Assembly (NCBI GenBank): GCA_018398805.1
Contig: JAGFBZ010000936.1
Location: forward strand, 186,001-250,000
DNA: 64,000 nt
Reading direction: 5' to 3'
Origin: Hirundichthys speculiger
Taxonomy: Eukaryota > Chordata > Actinopteri > Beloniformes > Exocoetidae
Positions 1 through 9,313 of the stretch are shown one piece after another. Under the pieces are notes generated by a model. The model had not been told where the DNA came from. It saw only the letters and a program-made list of their open reading frames with translations, and did no database searches. Within the stretch, counting starts at the first letter, position 1, and the number at the start of each line of letters is the position of its first letter. The translations under genes were made by a program, and so were the position numbers.

Positions 1-652
1 ACTGGTTTATATATTAGCTTATTTACTGGCTTATATACTGGTTTATATACTAGTTTATAAACTGGTTTATATACTATCATACATACTGGCTTATATATTA
101 GTTTATATACTGGTTTATATACTGGTTTATATATTAGCTTATATACTGGCTTATATACTGGTTTATATACTAGTTTATATACTGGTTTATATACTATCAT
201 ACATACTGGCTTATATATTAGTTTATATACTGGTTTATATACTGGTTTATATATTAGTTTATATACTTGTCTATATACTGGTTTATATATTAGCTTATAT
301 ACTGGTTTATATACTAGTTTATATACTGGTTTATATACTATCATACATACTGGCTTATATATTAGTTTATATACTGGTTATATACTAGTTTATATACTGG
401 CTTTATATAGTAGTTTATATACTGGTTTATATACTAGTTTATATACTGGTTTATATACTAGTTTATATACTGGTTTATATACTATCATACATACTGGCTT
501 ATATATTAGTTTATATACCGGTTTATATACTAGTTTATATACTGGTTCATATACTAGTTTATACACTGGCTTATATATTAGTTTATATACTGGTTTATAT
601 ACTAGTTTATATACTGGTTTATATACTAGTTTATATACTGGCTTATATACTA
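1..652. repeat. AT-rich minisatellite, left block (12-bp unit, 120-bp higher-order period)
   Basis: The block is a tandem array of variants of a 12-base unit (actggtttatat and actagtttatat). Every tenth unit or so is a marked variant (actatcatacat), which gives a 120-base higher-order period: bases 61-120 and 181-240 are identical, and 1-60 and 121-180 nearly so. The array continues to the left of the window. It stops at 650-652, exactly where the CACTG terminus of the inserted element starts. The same units and the same 120-base period resume at 5840. Confidence 0.93.
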
Positions 653-776
653 CACTGTAACCAATTTCTGTAATTTCTACAGTAAAAAACTACAGTATCT
701 ACTTGTTTTATCATTTTACAAGGTATAACTGTATATTGCAATGCATTATGGGTCAAAAATAATTACAGTAACTTAA

Positions 777-1171
777 AGGTGGAGTAGGTGTTGTTTGAAA
801 AACGGTTCCAGCACTCCAACTCAAGTGAGATTTTGAAAATATACACTCCCTCCCTCCTCCCAAAGGCTCCGCCTCCTCCTCTTCAGCTCACCCCTCGAAA
901 CCACGCCTTCACATGATTCACGACAGCATGAACCATAGGGAGGGAGGGAGGGAGGGGTGATATTTGATGGACGTATTAGGCAGCCAATCAAAATAGTGAT
1001 GATCACTTTTTTGATTGGTCAGAGTTTTTCTCTGATTATACCTTCTAGACTGGACCAAAATGTTTAGTTTTTTTTGCAAACATTTTATTTCAGTGGGTGC
1101 AATGGAAATGTGAAAAGGTTTTCAGGCAATATTGTAAAAAGTGTTGCAAAAAAACAACACCCACCCCACCT
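777..1171. mobile_element. Miniature inverted-repeat element with TTAA duplication
   Basis: The ends are AGGTGGAGTAGGTGTTGTTT on the left and the reverse complement of AACAACACCCACCCCACCT on the right. Both sides are flanked by TTAA (773-776 and 1172-1175). The element is about 395 bp and has no coding potential. TTAA duplication is typical of piggyBac and Kolobok elements, so this is probably a non-autonomous member of one of those groups. It lies nested inside the larger CACTG element. Confidence 0.85.
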
Positions 1172-1806
1172 TTAAAGCAGAAGTTTACAATAGCACATTG
1201 TAAAATTACAGGATGGTTTTGTTCTCAATTGGTTCTGACTGTAAACAATACATATTACAGTTAAATACTGTTAGTATGTAACTATAATATGTATCGTTTA
1301 CAGTTAAATACTGTTAGTATTAAGGCGGTTTGAAAGAGGACGTTATGGCGGACGCAGGAAAGAAAACCTCCACATCTACTCAATAAAGTGTAAGTAAGAC
1401 GTTTTTACCATACAAAAGTAAAATGTGACTCAAGTAGTAGGCATAACTTCTTGCAATTTAGTTACTCAGTAACGCATGTCATGTCTCGTCATGTTGCTGA
1501 CAGGAACAAAGAAAGTAACTTGAGAGGAGGAGAGAAAACTACAAAACCAGCATTTCGGTAAGAAGGATGCTTATTTCTTTGTGTGAGTGACTGTATTTGA
1601 CATTATTTTGTTCAACTTGCTGGTGTTTTATACGGAATATACGGGCTGTGGGACTCAGACTGCACATGTCTAGCGAAAAATACTTTAAGTTAAGCTAGCG
1701 CGAACTTCGTGCATTAGCCCTGTCACCGGAATGCGAAGAAATGTAGCCTGTATGAAATATAATGAAACGATAGCAGCGGTATAATGGGTTTCTATCAAAA
1801 TAAACT

Positions 1807-2345
1807 AGGGCTGTCAAAGTTAACGCAAATTCCTTTTAACGCTGCTATTTTTTTTAAACTCGCGTTAACGCACGTTCTGTAATTGGCCTGATCAATAGTT
1901 TGAATCAGCAGCTGTAAATGAATCCGCGTGCATGTAAACAGGCTTGTGTGTGTGAGCGACTGGCTCAGTGCACAGAAACAGAAGTATCTGAGGAGGAAGA
2001 TGAGAGATGATCGAGCTGCAGCTCCACCTGAAACCAGGTGAAAGTAGAAATAAGTCTGAGCAGACAGAGAGAAGATGGACAAATGTGTCGACTTGATATA
2101 AAAACATTTTATGATCATGAATCATGTTATTAGCGTACACGTCTGTGGTGCATGATTTTTTTATTCCAAGTCCAATTTGTGTACTTTAAAATTCTTAATT
2201 ATTTCATGCCGATCAATCATAACAGGAGTGAGGAGAGACGAGCTGCAGAGAGGAGGGAGGGAGGAAGAGAGGGAGGGGGAGCACGTAAAGTGCCAACCGA
2301 TTAAAAAAAACTTTACTGATGATGAATCCTGATGTTAGTGTCCAG
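1807..2345. repeat. Dispersed repeat beginning ggctgtcaaagttaacgc (ends uncertain)
   Basis: The stretch starts with a gggctgtcaaagttaacgc motif and has a second gttaacgc block about 50 bases on. I recognise this kind of sequence as a dispersed repeat of fish genomes, but I cannot fix its ends or superfamily. The open frames here look like chance. The surrounding interval 1176-2946 has no other recognisable gene apart from a short open start at about 1345. Confidence 0.35.
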
Positions 2346-3948
2346 TTCTGTGGTTTAAACACTACAGATAAAAATATAAGGCCTCTCTAAAGACCAGACT
2401 GACGCTGGTCTCCTCCACAAAGTGTTTGTCACTGCGCTTGTGTTATTATAAGTGATGATGATGAGAGTCCAGACTGTCTCCTCTTCATCTCCTTGGTGTG
2501 TGTCTGTGTGGCAGTTTGTTGTCTGCTGTCGTCTAAAACATCCTCACTGATGGAAACTGTCAGAGTGACAGTTTACATCACATTACTGCTGCATTAATAC
2601 AAAAACATGAATATCACGCACCGTTCCTCCTCCTCATGATATAGACTGAGCTGAATAGAGGTGACGATTTTCTCATCAGAGGACCAATTACAGAATAAAC
2701 TATTATTAAGGATAATAATAGTAAATAATAAATAAATGCATATAAATAGTAGCCTTTTCCTAAATTTTAAATCTGAAGCCTGCAGTTCTATAGAAAGTTC
2801 AACTGACTTTTCTATTTAAGTTTTTAGTGTGTTACTATTGATTTGAGCAGGTCAGTATCATCTGTGTGACTTAGGTTTGAGCTTTTCTTATGCTAAATGT
2901 AGTGCTTTTGAGAGGTTCTTTTGGTTAATATCCCTTTGATCCTTAGGTTCTTCCATCACAAAACAGGAGGGACCAGTGCAGATGAAGTTGAGCGCATCCT
3001 GGTCAAGTACAACAAAGAACTTGACCATGGATCACATGCATCATGTGATCCATGCCATGTGTGATTCTGCTGCTGATGGCCATTTCAAGGAGAAATCTGA
3101 GGGCCTCATTTACAGGCCGATGTAAGTGTAAATTATTATACTGTATGTTGAAGCTTCTGAAAATGATATCAGTTTGATCATGTTACCCTCAACAGTTGAG
3201 CTGAGGGTGATGATAATGCCTTCAATTCGAAATGGTGATAAAGTTTTCTGTTTATTTTTTCTTTGTCTTACAGGGGTTTTCAACCGCAGCTGACATTGAG
3301 AGAACAATGCTGCTTCCCGAGTCTCCAAGACTCATCATCTCAGGTGGTGTATTATTTTAGTCTGTTGCAATAGACCACTTGTATATAAATGACACATTAA
3401 TTTAAAGGTTGAGGTTGAGGTTGAGGAGAGGTGTGTGGGGTGTGTTTGTGTCATGGACTCGCGGTTCCACCAAGATGAGTGGTTTTTTTTTTGTTTTTTT
3501 TTTTTTTTTGATGAGAGCTGTGACACTGGGACAGAGGTTCTGATCATGCAGGTTTTCAGCAGCGGTGTGGAAGGAGAGGAGCCTCCACTCTCCCTGTATC
3601 AAGCTACAAGTCAAAACTCACAATTAGTCTAAAGTTGTTTATTGATTCTTCTCTGGGCTACTCTGATCAGAATGGCGTCCCTAGCAACGGTGTGTTACAA
3701 TTAGCAACTGCCTGGCAACCAACTGCAGGAATTATGTTTCTGTTATTGTTGTTGCCTATCTTGATCAATATATGGTGGTATTCTGGTAATTCTCCATATT
3801 CAACCTTTTACCCGTGGTTATGTTCCTGTGGAAGGCAACAGAAAGAACATGCATCTAAAAATGACAGAAGAACAATAATAAATCATATGTGTACAAAAAA
3901 GTGCTGTGTACCAAAAGACACAAAGCAGACTCAGGTCCTTTGACACAG

Positions 3949-4032
3949 GTAATGTAATGGTGCACATATGTAATGTAATGGTTCACATAGGTAATGTAAT
4001 GGTGCACATAGGTAATGTAATGGTGCACATGT
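3949..4032. repeat. Short tandem repeat, about 21-22-bp unit, four copies
   Basis: The unit ggtaatgtaatggtgcacata occurs four times with one or two changes. It is too short and too regular without unique spacers to be a CRISPR array. It lies in an intron-like part of the inserted element. Confidence 0.85.
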
Positions 4033-4056
4033 TGCCATCAAAATGCACTGTGCCAT

Positions 4057-4320
4057 TTGTGGTTAAATGGTAAATGGACTGGACTTATATACCGCTTTAT
4101 CAGCACCAAGGTGCCCTCAAAGCGGTTTACATTTTGGCCTCACATTCACCCATTCACGCACACACTGATGGCTGAGGCTACCACGCAGGGTGCCACATGC
4201 TCACCAGGAGCAACTTGGGGTTCAGTATCTTGCTCAGGGATACTTCGACATGTAGCCAGGGGAGCATGGGAATTGAACCGGCAACTTTCCGGTTACCGGA
4301 CCACCCCAGGCCGTTAAGTG
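4057..4320. repeat. Fish dispersed repeat (aaatggactggacttatata type)
   Basis: The block runs from ttaaatggtaaatggactgg through a stretch resembling acattcacccattcacgcac and ends near ggttaccggaccacccc. I recognise this as a common short interspersed repeat of fish genomes. The plus-strand open frame of 86 codons here is incidental to it. Subfamily is not assigned. Confidence 0.6.
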
Positions 4321-4854
4321 GAGGATGGGGTGTAAGCTGAAGGCATTTAAATCATTTGTCGTTATATTTGACATTTATATAATTTTAGGTTTTGTAAGCT
4401 ACTGGATGATTTGAATTAACCACTGGGGATGAATAAAGTATTTTTCTTCCTTTCCTTCTTTCTTAGGTGATGTTCTCATGGCAACAAATTGGGTGCTGAG
4501 CACTGAGGGGCATGTGGTTGTGGGTCCACACCTGAATGTGTGGCTGGATTGGCAGCACTTTTCGCATGCTACTACCTTTTTTAACCTGGTGTACCAAACA
4601 GAGGCGGCAAGCACGCTGGAATTCATCCAAAGGTATGTGCTTGAAGGTGACGCTAGGGGAATATTATTTTGTTACATATTCCATTATGAATAACATGGTC
4701 GGTGTTATTTTTATTAAACTCCCTGCATTTCCATTGTATTGCATTGCAAAGCCACTTTCTGCTTCAGTTTCATCAGCCCCTACTAACATTTCTATGTTTC
4801 CATATTCTGTCTTATAAACTGTTTAGTCTGTATACAACATTTATTGCACTTCTG

Positions 4855-5026
4855 CCCGTCCTGGGTGAGGGATCCCTCCTTTTTTCCCTGGTAAAAAGGT
4901 TTCTGGGAGATTTTCCTCAGTCAGTGTGAGGGTCTAAGGGCAGAGGATGTTGTTATGATGCTATGTAAAGCCGTTTGAGAAAACTGTTTGTAAAAATGGG
5001 CTATACTAATAAATTGCCTTGCCTTG
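4855..5026 (+). mobile_element. LINE 3' tail (L2-like), fragment
   Basis: The sequence has the hallmark fish LINE 3' end: a cctgggtgagggatccctcc block, a tgtgagggtctaagg block, then gggctatactaataaa and a short CCTTG simple tail. Only the 3' untranslated end is present. It sits within the intron-like gap before the last block of the element-borne gene remnant. Confidence 0.65.
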
Positions 5027-5839
5027 CACATCTGCAGTCAAAGCAAATATTGGTTTTGTAGTTTTGCATATTTGGGTTTTACTGTCTCTTGTAAACAATG
5101 CATTTCATTAAGTGGCCTTTCTTCTGATTTTGTGACTTCAGATGCTTCATTGGGATCAACCCAACCTCTGGCACCAAGACAATCAAGTGGATCGGACTCA
5201 TGTTTCTGCACTTCTCAAAAGATTAATGGACTTTGAATGGCTTTGAGCCTGTCGTAAAAGAAAGGGCAATGGTACACTGTATTTCATTACATTTCAAAAG
5301 TAGTTCAAATATATGTTAAGTTTTTACATGTTACACGTTTGACTGTGTTGCTATTTGAGGTTTCATACACATCTGCTGTATTATACCTTAATAAAAGGTT
5401 TTGTTTTTGCAGCACTGACTCTTGTTTTATTTAACAGCAGAAGATAATCTAATGTAGTGTTGATACATTTTGGATTATCAGCGATCACAGTGCTTAATTT
5501 GCTAATTTGCTTAATTTGATCAACTGTAAAAACATTCTACAAAAAAATATTGTATTATGAAAACACAGCTATTTACTGGAACATTTAATTGCCAGGTAAC
5601 ACATGTAATTTGAATGGATTACAAGATAATGTTGTAAACTAAAAATACAATTAATGGTTGTTTCTAATATAAAATAACAACACACTACTGTAATTTATAT
5701 ACGGCAAAAACCTGTAAACAGTATCCAATAATATACTGTAATTATTTTTTACAGTAATTGACAACAATTTTACAGCGCTTGATTGGCAACTTTTTTGCCT
5801 GTTATTTACTGTAAATTCTACAGGAAATTTGTTACAGTG

Positions 5840-6647
5840 TAGTTTATATACTGGTTTATATACTATCATACATACTGGCTTATATATTAGTTTATATACC
5901 GGTTTATATACTAGTTTATATACTGGTTTATATACTAGTTTATATACCAACTTATATATTAGTTTATATACTGGTTTATATACTATCATACATACTGGCT
6001 TATATATTAGTTTATATACTGGTTTATATATTAGCTTATATACTGGCTTATATACTGGTTTATATACTAGTTTATATACTGGTTTATATACTGTCATACA
6101 TACTGGTTTATATATTAGTTTATATACTGGTTTATATATTAGCTTATATACTGGCTTATATACTCGTTTATATACTAGTTTATATACTGGTTTATATACT
6201 ATTATACATACTGGCTTAGATATTAGTTTATATACTGGTTTATATACTGGTTTATATATTAGCTTATATACTGGCTTATATACTGGTTTATATACTAGTT
6301 TATATACTGGTTTATATACTATCATACATACTGGCTTAGATATTAGTTTATATACTGGTTTATATACTGGTTTATATATTAGCTTATATACTGGCTTATA
6401 TACTGGTTTATATACTAGTTTATATACTGGTTTATAAACTATCATACATACTGGCTTATATATTAGTTTATATACTGGTTTATATACTAGTCTATATACT
6501 GGTTTATATACTAGTTTATATACTGGCTTATATATTAGTTTATATACTGGTTTATATACTAGTTTATATACTGGTTTATATACTAGTTTATATACTGGCT
6601 TATATATTAGTTTATATACTGGTTTATATACTATCATACATACTGGA
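5840..6647. repeat. AT-rich minisatellite, right block of the split array
   Basis: The units and the 120-base higher-order period are the same as at 1-652: bases 6181-6240 and 6301-6360 differ at one site, and 6241-6300 and 6361-6420 are identical. Because the unit length is a multiple of three and free of stops, a 350-codon frame on the minus strand (5651-6703) and a 202-codon frame on the plus strand (5829-6437) stay open. They spell only VYKPVYKL or LYTGLYTS repeats and are not genes. The array decays into unique sequence at about 6648. Confidence 0.93.
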
Positions 6648-6794
6648 GGTCCCTGGAGGTCATTTGAATACACATACTGGTGCTTTGAGGATATTCCCTG
6701 CAAATTTCATAAACTCAGGTTCTATTCCCAATGGAACATAAAGAACATAGCAGATATTGAAATTGAGACATTTCACCAAACTACAGAGGAATAC

Positions 6795-7262
6795 AGTTGG
6801 TGAGCCATATGATTAAGTTGTGGGAAAAAGTAGTGGAAGCTAGACTACGGACAGAAGTGAGCAATTATGAACAGCAGGGTTGTTTCATGTCAAAAAGAAG
6901 TACTACAGATGCAATATTTGCTTAGATGATGCTGATAAAGAAGGCCAGAGGGAGCTGCGTTGGATCTTTGTAGACCTTGAGAAAGCATATGGCAGCATGA
7001 CAAGAGAGGAGCTATGGTACTGTCTGAGGACGTCTGGAGTAGCAGAGAAGTATGTTAGAGTGGGTGCAGGGACATGTATGAGAGCTGTAAGACAATAGTG
7101 TGGTGTAGGTGTGACCGAGGAGTTCAAGGTGGAGGTGGGACTGCATCAAGGATCAGCTCTGAGACCTTCTTGTTTGCTATGGTGATGGACAGACTGACAG
7201 ATGAGGTTAGACAGGAATCTCCATGGACTATGATGTTTGCAGATGACATTGTGATCCGTATG
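6795..7262 (+). mobile_element. LINE reverse-transcriptase fragment (degraded)
   Basis: Successive frames give reverse-transcriptase segments: IKLWEKVVEARLR, RWIFVDLEKAY (motif A region), EELWYCLRTSGVAEKYV, then VGLHQGSALRP in another frame, and FLFAMVMDRLTDEVRQ...TMMFADDIVI in a third. FADD at about 7237-7248 is the catalytic YXDD box. At least two frame changes and internal stops show it is dead. The wording is that of a common fish non-LTR element; the clade (RTE-like or other) is not certain. The 5' part is missing and it is abutted at 7262 by a Tc1 transposase fragment. Confidence 0.75.
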
Positions 7263-7560
7263 AGGCTGGAAAAGTCACCAATCTGTGACAAATTGCATCT
7301 AAAAATGGCGGAACACTTTCAGAAAAATGTTCCTCAACTTACAACTGCAAAGAATTTAAAGATCCCACCATCTACAGTACATAATATCATTCAGAGGCAG
7401 AATCAGGAGGAGTGATTGTGCGCAAGAGACAGGGCTGCCCTCCAGACCTTTCACCAATAGAAAATATTTGGTGCACGAATGAGACAACATTCCTCTAAAA
7501 CTCCAGTAACTGGTCTTCTCACTTACTAGACATTTTTACAGTGGGAGGACCCCTCACTGT
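7263..7560 (+). mobile_element. Tc1-like transposase remnant with a large internal deletion
   Basis: From 7263 the frame reads KSPICDKLHLKMAEHFQKN and IPPSTVHNIIQR, which is the N-terminal helix-turn-helix of a Tc1 transposase. About 30 bases later another frame gives GCPPDLSPIENIWC, the region around the last catalytic acidic residue, so the middle of the gene is deleted. It then continues into the usual C-terminal end. It is a dead copy and shares one open frame (7074-7415) with the preceding LINE fragment. Confidence 0.7.
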
Positions 7561-8787
7561 GACTTGCTATCCATGCTGTTGGATTTGTAACTGTGGATAC
7601 AGCCTCATCCTCTCCATATATATATATATAGAGCCGGTGTTGCAACATTGACAGTCACATACAGAGTCTGCACTGGAGGGACCTTGGACATCCTGTCCAC
7701 CCCTCACTGTTCAACATGGATACAGAATGGAAAAACTGAAGTGGTCAGAGCGCTACATGCACAGACACATGCACACACTGAGCTTGGCATCAACTAAGGT
7801 ATGTTTCTTTTTCCACCCTAGGTCTCAGTGAGAGCCATCTGTTCATCCTGCACAAGAAGACCTCTTTCAGCCTACAGCCTGCCTGACAAAAGCCAAATAC
7901 TGCTCTGTGTGTGTGTGTGTGTGAATTTGCAGGGATAGTGGGAGGGTGTGGAAGTAATTTTGTTCTGCTCTGTTTGGCAGTACATCAGTGAACATTTCTC
8001 TGTTTCTCAATTTGCACCACTCTCTCCCCTTTGTTAACACTCGCCCATTACTACGCATTTTCTGAATGCCATCAAATGTTTCCATCCATCTTTTCCTCTT
8101 CTGACAGCCCCTTCCCTCACCAAACCTGGCTGATAAAGAAAGAAAAAAAAAACATTTTCTTTTGCTTTTGTAGGATATATATCGATGGCAGGATGATGCT
8201 GCAGTCAATGCACTCCCGATTCAATATTAATGAAAGTTCAAAGCTCAGTTTATCCACTGGGATCAGTGACCTTGGTGTTCATTATTTTATAATATATTTG
8301 ACATAATCCCATTTAGAAGAAATGTGGTGTTGTGAACATTCTATAAGTCATTTTGCAACGACAGGGAGACAAAGACAAATGAAAATGTAATGATTTTGGA
8401 AACAAATCTGTGGTATTTAAGGGTGGTAGAAGGGAAAGCTAAAAATACTACAAAGGCGGAGAGAAACGATGTTTGGAGAGCACAGCTGGAGAAAAAAATA
8501 TGTATGTACACATGTGCATGGACACGATTTGTCTGGTCATTGTGTGAATATAGGTAGCAGATGCCATTGTCTGGAGTCTGCATCTCAATATACCATTAAG
8601 AGGATTAACCAGGCGCGCGCACGCACCTATACCTAATGGCTAAAGGCGACATGCACCCAATAACCCACTGACATATAAACGCCACCCAGGGAGACACACG
8701 CACGCCCAGTGTTCAGAAACTCATTAGCTGTGTTGTGAATTGGAGCATATTGGCGACCAGTGAAAACAGACGCTGCTGTCCAACACT

Positions 8788-8818
<31 letters not shown>

Positions 8819-8924
8819 GTGCCACACAGGCTGTGGAGCATTTACTGTGCGCGTTAGTGAGCGCGCGCTCCTTGCCGCTCGGCGCTGATGTAGACGGCTG
8901 CAGGCGGACAGGCGAGCAGGCGAC

Positions 8925-8955
<31 letters not shown>

Positions 8956-8959
8956 TGCC
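7560..8959. other. Intergenic DNA upstream of cspg5, no gene seen
   Basis: I see no supported gene here. The stretch has a TA tract near 7616-7630, a GT tract at about 7900-7922, a CA tract at about 8787-8815 and a long A tract at 8924-8951. The short open frames on both strands show no family resemblance. The last few hundred bases probably include distal promoter sequence of cspg5. Confidence 0.6.
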
Positions 8960-9313
8960 ATCTAAAATCTCGTCAGCAGCAGTCCCTTTTTGTGGTCGCG
9001 CGCATTTACTACTACAACTCCTCGCGCTGCTGCTCCCGCTGCTGTCGACGGATCCCGCACGGCGCGGATCGAGGTGCGGAGAAGAGCGCAGCCGGCCGGG
9101 AGAAATGGAACCGACCCGGTGCCACTGAACCGTCGACGCACACTCGAACCCTCGGGGGCGTTTTGTGAGGATAAGACTGACATGGCGAAAGCGGAGAAGA
9201 TCTGAACTTCGGAGGATCCCGCTGTGAGGATTGTTGCGGCTGCATCTGAGCGGTGAGACGACGGCAGGGAATCAGTTCGCATCGACGCGTCAGAAGAAAA
9301 GGTGATCTGCGTT
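8960..9313 (+). promoter_or_regulatory. cspg5: CpG-rich promoter / 5' leader of cspg5
   Basis: GC content and CpG density rise sharply here compared with both sides, reaching past the first coding exon to about 9480, as expected for a CpG-island promoter and first exon. There is no clear TATA box and the transcription start cannot be fixed. The region is stop-poor in several frames only because of its composition. Confidence 0.55.
9182..9205 (+). promoter_or_regulatory. Upstream open reading frame in the cspg5 leader
   Basis: ATG in a favourable context (gacATGg, purine at -3 and G at +4) opens a 7-codon frame, MAKAEKI, that ends at 9205. It lies 108 bases before the main start at 9314. If it is in the mature leader it would be expected to lower or condition translation of cspg5. 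Whether the transcript starts upstream of it is not shown. Confidence 0.4.

Larger units (their letters stand above)
2947..5238 (+). pseudogene. Element-borne gene remnant, multicopy fish family (SAMD3-like C-terminal region)
   Basis: Four exon-like blocks with AG/GT borders lie at 2947-3121, 3274-3343, 4467-4632 and 5142-5238. Blocks two to four join in frame and give segments such as LLPESPRLIISG, WVLSTEGHVVVGP, EAASTLEFIQRCF and IGINPTSGTK. This order matches my memory of the C-terminal region of a large multicopy fish family often named sterile alpha motif domain-containing protein 3-like. Two defects show. The only clearly protein-like frame of the first block (MDHMHHVIHAMCDSAADG...) does not phase into block two. 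In the last block the family-like ending THVSALLKRLMDFEWL is one base out of frame. It is therefore probably decayed. Function is unknown; it is carried inside the CACTG-ended element. Confidence 0.55.
653..5839 (+). mobile_element. 5.19-kb terminal-inverted-repeat element inserted in the minisatellite
   Basis: The left end reads CACTGTAACCAATTTCTGTA and the right end, reverse-complemented, reads CACTGTAACAAATTTCCTGT, so the termini are inverted repeats. Both flanks carry TA (651-652 and 5840-5841), and removing the element with one TA restores the array motif tatactagttta. This looks like a TA-targeting DNA element. Further AT-rich ACAGTA/TACTGT motifs lie inside both ends. No transposase is recognisable inside. 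It carries an intron-containing gene remnant (2947-5238), a nested TTAA-flanked element (777-1171), a LINE 3' tail and other dispersed repeats. The superfamily is uncertain: CACTG ends recall Chapaev-type elements, but the TA duplication does not settle it. Confidence 0.75.

Noticed and set aside
3635..3943. A 102-codon plus frame with a hydrophobic stretch (IMFLLLLLPILINIWW)
   Set aside because: It lies in intron-like repeat sequence of the inserted element and has no family match or conservation cue.
5651..6703. A 350-codon minus-strand frame and a 202-codon plus-strand frame as repeat proteins
   Set aside because: Both are translations of a 12-bp minisatellite whose unit length is a multiple of three. 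There is no non-repeat domain, start context or splice context.
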